The notes below the pieces were generated by a model. The model saw only the letters and a program-made list of their open reading frames with translations, did not search any database and was not told the DNA's origin. From Candidatus Poseidoniales archaeon (lineage in GTDB: Archaea > Thermoplasmatota > Poseidoniia > Poseidoniales > Thalassarchaeaceae): a stretch of 17,651 nt of DNA. Below are positions 12,569 through 17,651 of the stretch, piece after piece. Position numbers and translations under genes: made by a program. The stretch lies in the NCBI GenBank assembly GCA_028821815.1, contig JAPKEY010000014.1, positions 1-17,651 on the forward strand, written 5' to 3'. How positions within the stretch are numbered: position 1 is the stretch's first letter; every line of letters starts with the position of its first letter.

Positions 12569-14137
12569 ATGGGCGAGATGGTTTCGGATTGGCGCGCCCA
12601 TGCTGCTGCAAGTGAATTAGCCAAACTGGTCGATAGATTGCGCCCCGGAGAACTTGACATTTGGCTCGATTCAGCCACGCCAAGGCTCCCTGAAACCGTT
12701 CGGATTAATCCATGCAGGCCTGATGTAGAATGGACGCAGAATATTTTGCTTGAAATGGGCGCCAAACCCATCGAATGGTTCACTGGTTCAGGAGGTGCAT
12801 ACACACTGCCATGGAACAAATCAAAATGCCCTGATGAAGGGTGGCGTCTGAATATACAATCGTTGCATTCAACTGGTCGAATTACACAACAAGAGGCGGC
12901 ATCAATGATGCCTGTACAAGCCCTAGATGTGCGACCCGGACAGCGTGTTCTCGATATGTGTGCAGCACCTGGTTCCAAAGCCACCCAAATTGCAGAATAT
13001 CTAGATGGTCAGGGGTTGGTGGTTGCGAGCGAACCTAATCCTGGGCGTTCCAACCACTTGGTTTCGAATACACAACGTGCAGGGCACCTAAACATGGTTG
13101 TCGTTCAGGAAGATGGTCGAAGTTTTCCAAGGGTTGCAGAACCTGGATTTGATCGTGTGCTGGTCGATGCCCCCTGCACAGGTAGTGGTACAACCCGAAA
13201 AAATACTGATGTTTGGAAGAAATGGAAACCACAGCATGGAGAACACATGTCTCGATTGCAAATTGGCATTCTTTCCAGAGGTGCTCTACTCCTTCGACCC
13301 GGTGGGAAAATGGTGTATTCTACCTGTTCTATCGATCCTCAAGAAAATGAACACGTCGTCGAAAGCGTACTCGAACGATTTCCTTGGTTATCACTGATTG
13401 AAATAGATCCAAGTGTAGTTTTTCCTGGTTTGCAGGTACGTTCTGGGATGACTGAGAAAACGCAACCATGTATTCGAGTTTGGAACGATGAGAACGATGG
13501 TTCGGGATTCTTCATTGCAATCTTTACTCAAACAGAAAATGATCATGTTTCGGCACGTGCAACTCGTCCACATCCACGCGATGCAGGAAAGGAACCGATA
13601 CCGATTGAACCCAGACCGCCGAAACAAAAAGATTTGCGAATCCCTGAGCAAGTGGATCTCAATTTGTTTACTGAATGGGGTGTGGAATCAGAAGGATTAT
13701 CGATGTGGCGAAGAGGGCATTATGCACATATTAGTACGGAAGAAATTCGTGATTGGATGTGGAGTTCTCCTCGTTTGACAGCCAAAAATCAACTCTTTCC
13801 TGGTGGACATTGGCAACCTGTTCGTGTCCTCCAAGCTGGACAACCGGTTTGGAAACTCAGAAATGAACACAATCGCTTAATTTCTACTGGATTACATGGT
13901 ATAGCCCATCTTGTACACAATCATAGAATTCAAATTGATGCGATGCTGGTCCAACGTTTGCTATCAGGTGAAGAACCTGGGCGTTCAACCCTTGGTCCTG
14001 ATTTTCAGAATGTTAGGGATGGGGGTATACTGCTAGAACACAATGGTGAATTCCTTCCTGCTTGGATTGCTGGAAAACTCAGTCTAATGATGTCCGATTC
14101 AGGTCAACATATCCTCAGATGGAAACTAGACCTCTAG
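12569..14137 (+). CDS. RNA (cytosine-5)-methyltransferase, NOL1/NOP2/Sun family, NSUN2/Trm4-like
   Basis: SAM-dependent enzyme that makes m5C in RNA. Closest motif pattern is to NSUN2/Trm4, which act on tRNA. Residues 103-118 (GRITQQEAASMMPVQAL) match the NSUN-specific QE-containing segment. Motif I is CAAPGSKATQ (131-140), motif IV DAPCTGSGT (200-208) with Cys203 as the releasing residue, and motif VI YSTCS (250-254) with Cys253 as the nucleophile. The C-terminal 170 residues, with GHYAHISTEEI and QPVWKLRNEHNRLISTGLHG, probably form a PUA-like RNA-binding domain, as expected for a long (522-aa) family member. The start is ATG 12569; ATG 12578 has slightly better spacing to AGAGGT. It leads a plus-strand series with gaps of 37, 30 and 53 bases. 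The exact target base is unknown. Confidence 0.94.
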   Translation: MGEMVSDWRAHAAASELAKLVDRLRPGELDIWLDSATPRLPETVRINPCRPDVEWTQNILLEMGAKPIEWFTGSGGAYTLPWNKSKCPDEGWRLNIQSLHSTGRITQQEAASMMPVQALDVRPGQRVLDMCAAPGSKATQIAEYLDGQGLVVASEPNPGRSNHLVSNTQRAGHLNMVVVQEDGRSFPRVAEPGFDRVLVDAPCTGSGTTRKNTDVWKKWKPQHGEHMSRLQIGILSRGALLLRPGGKMVYSTCSIDPQENEHVVESVLERFPWLSLIEIDPSVVFPGLQVRSGMTEKTQPCIRVWNDENDGSGFFIAIFTQTENDHVSARATRPHPRDAGKEPIPIEPRPPKQKDLRIPEQVDLNLFTEWGVESEGLSMWRRGHYAHISTEEIRDWMWSSPRLTAKNQLFPGGHWQPVRVLQAGQPVWKLRNEHNRLISTGLHGIAHLVHNHRIQIDAMLVQRLLSGEEPGRSTLGPDFQNVRDGGILLEHNGEFLPAWIAGKLSLMMSDSGQHILRWKLDL

Positions 14138-14174
14138 TCACGACATTCATGCGCCATCGACCATTCCGTGAGGC

Positions 14175-15227
14175 ATGGGCACGGAGAAGGTGGGTGCTTG
14201 GATGCCCTTCTTTGTCGCATTCATTTTGTTATCCCTTGCAGGATGGGGATTGTGGTCTATTCCAGAAAATTCTGATTTCATTGAAAAAAAATCTGATGAA
14301 ACCATTCCATATTTCGTCGAATATTTTCCCTCCGATATGGGGGGCGATGTGCCAGATGATGATGTAATCCGAATGGCTTGGTACCCGGTAGAGAGTGAAT
14401 TAGGAACCCTGAAAACTGATGATCGATATCTTGAACTCGGAGAACTATCGATTGTTGAACATGCCTCTAAACCAGCCACTGCGATACTGCATTCCACTAT
14501 CATATGGTCCTCTGAACAGTCCCTGAATATCACAGTGAATATCAATTTAACATCCGAAATTGAGAACGGTATTCTTCGACTCATATTAATCGAAGATGAT
14601 GTTGATATGTTTGGCCGTACACCCACACAGCACGCAGTCGTTCGACTCTACGACCCTACACCAATCAATGAAGGAAATGGTACAATTTATCGTGAATTGA
14701 CACTTGTCAATGGCTTGAATATCGATGATGCACATCGCCTTCGTTTCGTGATACTACTCTCTGATATGATGACTGAAGAAAATTATGCATTGCTCAACAT
14801 GCCCGTACCTCTCGCAAACAGTGGACCCGTGGAAATGGGGCAACGTGTTTCCACTTTCATGGGTTTAGGAGTCATCATATTGAGTCTGACCGCCATTATT
14901 CGAGCGGAGTGGAAACGCGAGGTGATGTTGCCCAAATTACGTGGTGGTCGTAATGCTCAAGGTAAACCCATTGCATACCTCAAGGCAGGGCGGAGAGATG
15001 TACATCTACGAGAAGTTCGTGTGTTGGCACCATGGAAATTATCAAAGGGGATTCGTGCAATGGATTTGCCTGCAGGAACTGAAAAAAAAATTCCTGTTCA
15101 TGTCAAACCTTCACAGGTAGGTGATGTGGTTCAAACTGCGTGCATCGAGACGCAATGGAGCATTGAAGTCGACGAAATGGGTGGCTGGGTCCTCGACCTT
15201 ACACTCTACAAGGCGCCACCAACATAG
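14175..15227 (+). CDS. Two-TM membrane protein of unknown function
   Basis: Unrecognised 350-aa protein. TM1 spans about 10-28 (MPFFVAFILLSLAGWGLWSI). The region of about 30-220 should be extracytoplasmic and beta-rich, with NxS/T sites such as NIT and NLT. TM2 lies at about 228-245 (FMGLGVIILSLTAIIRA). A basic cytoplasmic domain of roughly 100 residues follows, with WKREVMLPKLRGG after TM2 and a likely beta-sandwich end (IPVHVKPSQVGDVVQTAC ... WVLDLTLYKAPP). ATG at 14175 is used; ATG at 14202 is an alternative with GGTG nine bases upstream that would start right at the TM. It is probably cotranscribed with the methyltransferase and the Lrp regulator; no mechanism links them. Its layout resembles the other two-TM protein in the window but the sequences do not obviously match. 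Confidence 0.83.
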   Translation: MGTEKVGAWMPFFVAFILLSLAGWGLWSIPENSDFIEKKSDETIPYFVEYFPSDMGGDVPDDDVIRMAWYPVESELGTLKTDDRYLELGELSIVEHASKPATAILHSTIIWSSEQSLNITVNINLTSEIENGILRLILIEDDVDMFGRTPTQHAVVRLYDPTPINEGNGTIYRELTLVNGLNIDDAHRLRFVILLSDMMTEENYALLNMPVPLANSGPVEMGQRVSTFMGLGVIILSLTAIIRAEWKREVMLPKLRGGRNAQGKPIAYLKAGRRDVHLREVRVLAPWKLSKGIRAMDLPAGTEKKIPVHVKPSQVGDVVQTACIETQWSIEVDEMGGWVLDLTLYKAPPT

Positions 15228-15257
15228 ATTCAAAGTCCGTCGGGAATACCGCGAATT

Positions 15258-15701
15258 ATGATTGACGACACCGATCGTCGGATCTTGACAGTTCTGCTCG
15301 CCGACGCACGAACTTCAATGCGTTCGATTGCAGAAGAAGTGGGGGTTGCTCTCGGCACTGTTTCAAATCGGGTCAAGAGAATGGAGGCGATGGGTGTAAT
15401 CCATGGTTATGGAGTTCACCTAGATGCCGAGAAGGTGGGTTGGACAATGACTGTCCTTTGTGGCCTCCGAATTGAAAAAGGAAGGTTGATGGAAGTTCAG
15501 CGAATGATTGCTGATGATCCTCGGGTGTTCGGTATTTATGATGTCACAGGTGAATTTGACTCGATGGTTCTCGCGCGAGTACGCGACCGTGCACACTTGG
15601 ATGATTTGTCAAAAACAATCTTGTCGTGTGAAGGAATCATTCGAACGGTGACCCATGTGGTGTTGAATACCGTCAAGCAAAATGGTGTTGAACTTCCTTA
15701 G
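15258..15701 (+). CDS. Lrp/AsnC-family transcription regulator
   Basis: DNA-binding regulator of the feast/famine family. The N-terminal helix-turn-helix covers about residues 3-50 (DDTDRRILTVLLADARTSMR then IAEEVGVALGTVSNRVKRME). The ligand-binding RAM domain spans about 62-140 and includes the conserved VTGEFDSMVLARV segment, where family members bind amino acids at the dimer interface. At 147 aa it is the family's normal size. It opens with MIDDTDRRIL, a classic start for the family, so ATG at 15258 is secure. In archaea these proteins often repress or activate amino-acid and translation genes. Effector and targets cannot be read here. It lies 30 bases after the membrane-protein gene and 53 bases before the SNF2 ATPase gene. 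Confidence 0.95.
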   Translation: MIDDTDRRILTVLLADARTSMRSIAEEVGVALGTVSNRVKRMEAMGVIHGYGVHLDAEKVGWTMTVLCGLRIEKGRLMEVQRMIADDPRVFGIYDVTGEFDSMVLARVRDRAHLDDLSKTILSCEGIIRTVTHVVLNTVKQNGVELP

Positions 15702-15718
15702 CAAAGGGGCTCCCCGTC

Positions 15719-15742
15719 CGAGGGTTCAAGAACGCCCGCTCG
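15719..15742 (+). other. Imperfect hairpin between the Lrp gene and the SNF2 gene
   Basis: CGAG (15719-15722) pairs with CTCG (15739-15742), and inside it GTTC-AA-GAAC forms a four-base stem with further G-C pairs around one or two bulges. It ends 12 bases before the SNF2 start. The GGTTCAAG core superficially recalls a tRNA T-arm, but no tRNA surrounds it. Function unknown. Confidence 0.25.
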
Positions 15743-15754
15743 ACAGTTTCGCCT

Positions 15755-17651
15755 ATGGCCGTCTCCGGGACAAGAGATGATGTGGACCCGGCAACAGCCG
15801 ACTGCCTACCTTCCCATCTCCGTTGGGCCAATCTTTTGCTGAGACACCCAGTCAGTGATTCTGCACCAATCCACAACTTTGGTCGTTGGGAAGATCAGCC
15901 ACATCAACATCTACCGGCGGCTCGTTTAGCGGCATCCCCTTGGCAGGGATTACTAATTGCCGACGAAGTTGGTCTTGGTAAAACAATCTCTGCAATTCGG
16001 ATTATTCGTCGACTCCATGCAATTGGAGAAACCGGTGCTGTCATCATTGCTTGTCCTGGCTCACTGCGTTCAAAATGGAAACAAGAATTGCACCATCGAG
16101 GAGATATTGAAGCAGATGTTGTGGACAGTGGAAGACGATTATTGAGAGTTGTCGAGCGATTGATTGCAGGTGAGCCTCGAATCATCATCGTGAGCCATGG
16201 GATTCTACGACGTGCTGCAACCCTTGAGCAATTAATGGATACATTGCCAGAAGTAATGCTAACCATCATCGATGAGGCACATCATTGTCGCAACCCGCGT
16301 AGCCGTTTGCACGACGCTGCACAATTGTTGACAATGCGCTCTCGACAAAGTGTACTGATGACTGCTACGCCAATCAATCTGCGTGAGGAGGAACTTTGGG
16401 TACAACTCAGTTTACTTGCTCCTGACCGATGGCCAACCATCGAACAATTTCATCGTACCATGAGGCCAACACGTATGCTGAATGATGTATTGGATGGTAT
16501 ATCTCGACCAGTTCCAAATCTACCGAGAGCACTGGACCACTTTCGTGCGCTTCAACACACGATTGGGTTTGCAGGTGACCCACGTCTTGAACAAGCGATG
16601 AATCTAATCCAAGATGAAGACGCTTGGACTGAATTCAGAATTGAAAATTCTAGAATCGTATTGGCGAATTTGATTCGTCGTTTACGCCCTCTGAACGATC
16701 TCCTAGTACGAACTAGACGACGGGATCTGGATTGGCACATGGCACAGAGATCTGCAATCACACTCGACATAAACCTCACACAAGAGGAGTGGCGACTTTA
16801 CGAAGCTGCACGAGCATGGGCAAGAACCCTCATCCAAATGCGACACCCCGAAGGTGAGGTCTTCGACTGGGCACTTATCGTGCCAGAGAGAATGGCTTCT
16901 TCTTGTCTACCTGCCTTTGCAGGGCATGTTGTGCGACAACTTCACTCACAAGCCCGTGAAGCCCTCGATGATTCGATTGACGATGAAGCAGACATCGATT
17001 TGGAAGATGTCGAAATTCGTATGCTTCGTCGTCTCGGGAATTTGAATGAACTAGTCGAAGCTGCGGAAGCATTGGGTGATACGGATTCAAAATATGATGC
17101 GTTTCGCTCATGGATTGTAGAAAGTCTCAACGATGATGACACAGGGGGAATTCTGTTGTTCAGCCATTTCCACGCAACATTGCAGCACCTTCAATGTCGA
17201 TTGACTGCCGATGGAATTAGTTGTGAGGTTATCACAGGTCGAACCCGAATGCAAGATCGAGACGTGATACGAGAGCGATTCAAAAATGAAGAATTTGATG
17301 TATTACTGTCGAGTGAGGTTGGTAGCGAAGGCCTAGACCAACAACACTGTCACAGATTAGTGAATTACGATTTGCCTTGGAATCCAATGCGAATCGAACA
17401 GCGAATTGGTAGATTGGATCGATTTGGCCAAACCGCGGATGAAATTCAAATTCTCAATCTTGCTGTAGAAGGAACGATTGATGCTGCCATCTTACACAGA
17501 CTGTACCATCGAATCCGTCTGTTTGAAGATGCGCTTGGAATGCTTGACCCATTGCTGGGAGAGGCGATGCGGATGGTTGCACGGACGGAATTGGGTCGAC
17601 CCGTTGGTATGAGAATGGTTACTGCTGAAGGTGCGTCAAGTGAAGATGATG
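15755..17651 (+). CDS. SNF2/RapA-like superfamily 2 ATPase, 3' partial
   Basis: Double-stranded-DNA translocase of the SNF2 family, nearest in motif style to RapA/HepA. Such proteins remodel protein-DNA complexes using ATP: RapA recycles RNA polymerase, others act in repair or phage defence. From ATG 15755, motif Q-like PHQHLPAARLA lies at about 49-59, Walker A DEVGLGKT at 70-77, the DEAH box at 173-176, and motif III TATP at 203-206. The C-terminal lobe is present with ILLFSHF, SSEVGSEGLDQQ (motif V) and QRIGRLDRFGQ (motif VI). An insert rich in Asp/Glu (around DDSIDDEADIDLEDVE) separates the lobes. The frame is open to the right edge after 632 codons, so any C-terminal domain is unseen. It has no stop codon in the window. 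Fifth-position neighbours beyond the edge would clarify the role. Confidence 0.92.
   Translation, partial: MAVSGTRDDVDPATADCLPSHLRWANLLLRHPVSDSAPIHNFGRWEDQPHQHLPAARLAASPWQGLLIADEVGLGKTISAIRIIRRLHAIGETGAVIIACPGSLRSKWKQELHHRGDIEADVVDSGRRLLRVVERLIAGEPRIIIVSHGILRRAATLEQLMDTLPEVMLTIIDEAHHCRNPRSRLHDAAQLLTMRSRQSVLMTATPINLREEELWVQLSLLAPDRWPTIEQFHRTMRPTRMLNDVLDGISRPVPNLPRALDHFRALQHTIGFAGDPRLEQAMNLIQDEDAWTEFRIENSRIVLANLIRRLRPLNDLLVRTRRRDLDWHMAQRSAITLDINLTQEEWRLYEAARAWARTLIQMRHPEGEVFDWALIVPERMASSCLPAFAGHVVRQLHSQAREALDDSIDDEADIDLEDVEIRMLRRLGNLNELVEAAEALGDTDSKYDAFRSWIVESLNDDDTGGILLFSHFHATLQHLQCRLTADGISCEVITGRTRMQDRDVIRERFKNEEFDVLLSSEVGSEGLDQQHCHRLVNYDLPWNPMRIEQRIGRLDRFGQTADEIQILNLAVEGTIDAAILHRLYHRIRLFEDALGMLDPLLGEAMRMVARTELGRPVGMRMVTAEGASSEDD

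Noticed and set aside
15724..15733. tRNA T-arm-like GGTTCAAG motif
   Set aside because: No acceptor, D or anticodon stems can be drawn around it within the 53-base gap.

Overview
The window most resembles planktonic euryarchaeal DNA, probably Marine Group II (Poseidoniales) or a close Thermoplasmatota relative. This is an inference. It rests on an archaeal Sec61-beta, an archaeal/eukaryal NSUN2-like RNA m5C methyltransferase, a TATA-type promoter, a lysine-tailed helix-hairpin-helix protein, and single-pass SAP-domain and large low-complexity membrane proteins, mixed with bacterial-type genes (PepC, Soj-type ParA, RapA-like SNF2 ATPase). Gene density is very high: 17 coding regions, two of them cut by the window edges. 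No gene-free stretch exceeds about 145 bases. No tRNA, rRNA, insertion sequence or CRISPR array was seen.

Layout. (1) 2-838 (+): C-terminal part of a PepC/bleomycin hydrolase-type aminopeptidase, whose stop overlaps that of a convergent gene. (2) 835-6490 (-): a tight five-gene unit, read in the order two-TM acidic/Pro-Gly membrane protein, SAP-domain single-TM protein, Soj-type ParA, a 137-aa protein with a ParB-like N-terminus but no visible ParB core, and an HSL-family esterase. (3) 6624-9120 (+): a RimK-type ATP-grasp ligase fused to a TrkA-C-like domain, then a XerA/XerC-type tyrosine recombinase. (4) 9131-10607: a divergent pair made of a probable nucleoid protein (HhH plus Lys/Ala tail, -) and an unknown soluble protein (+). 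(5) 10608-12491 (-): a polytopic membrane protein, a 120-aa unknown protein with a 17-bp palindrome in its leader, and Sec61-beta with its own terminator-flanked TATA promoter. (6) 12569-17651 (+): an NSUN2-like methyltransferase, a two-TM unknown protein, an Lrp/AsnC regulator and a SNF2/RapA-like ATPase that runs off the window.

Most interesting element: the ParA block. A SAP domain (usually DNA-binding) on a membrane-anchored protein sits directly upstream of a Soj-type ParA. The ParA is followed by a small protein that keeps the ParA-stimulating LGRGLDDLL-type N-terminus of ParB but has an unrelated remainder. This could be a minimal or membrane-linked partition or cargo-positioning system. 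XerA and a candidate chromatin protein lie within about 7 kb, so the region may be a chromosome-maintenance neighbourhood. These functional links are inference. The individual domains and the gene order are visible in the sequence.
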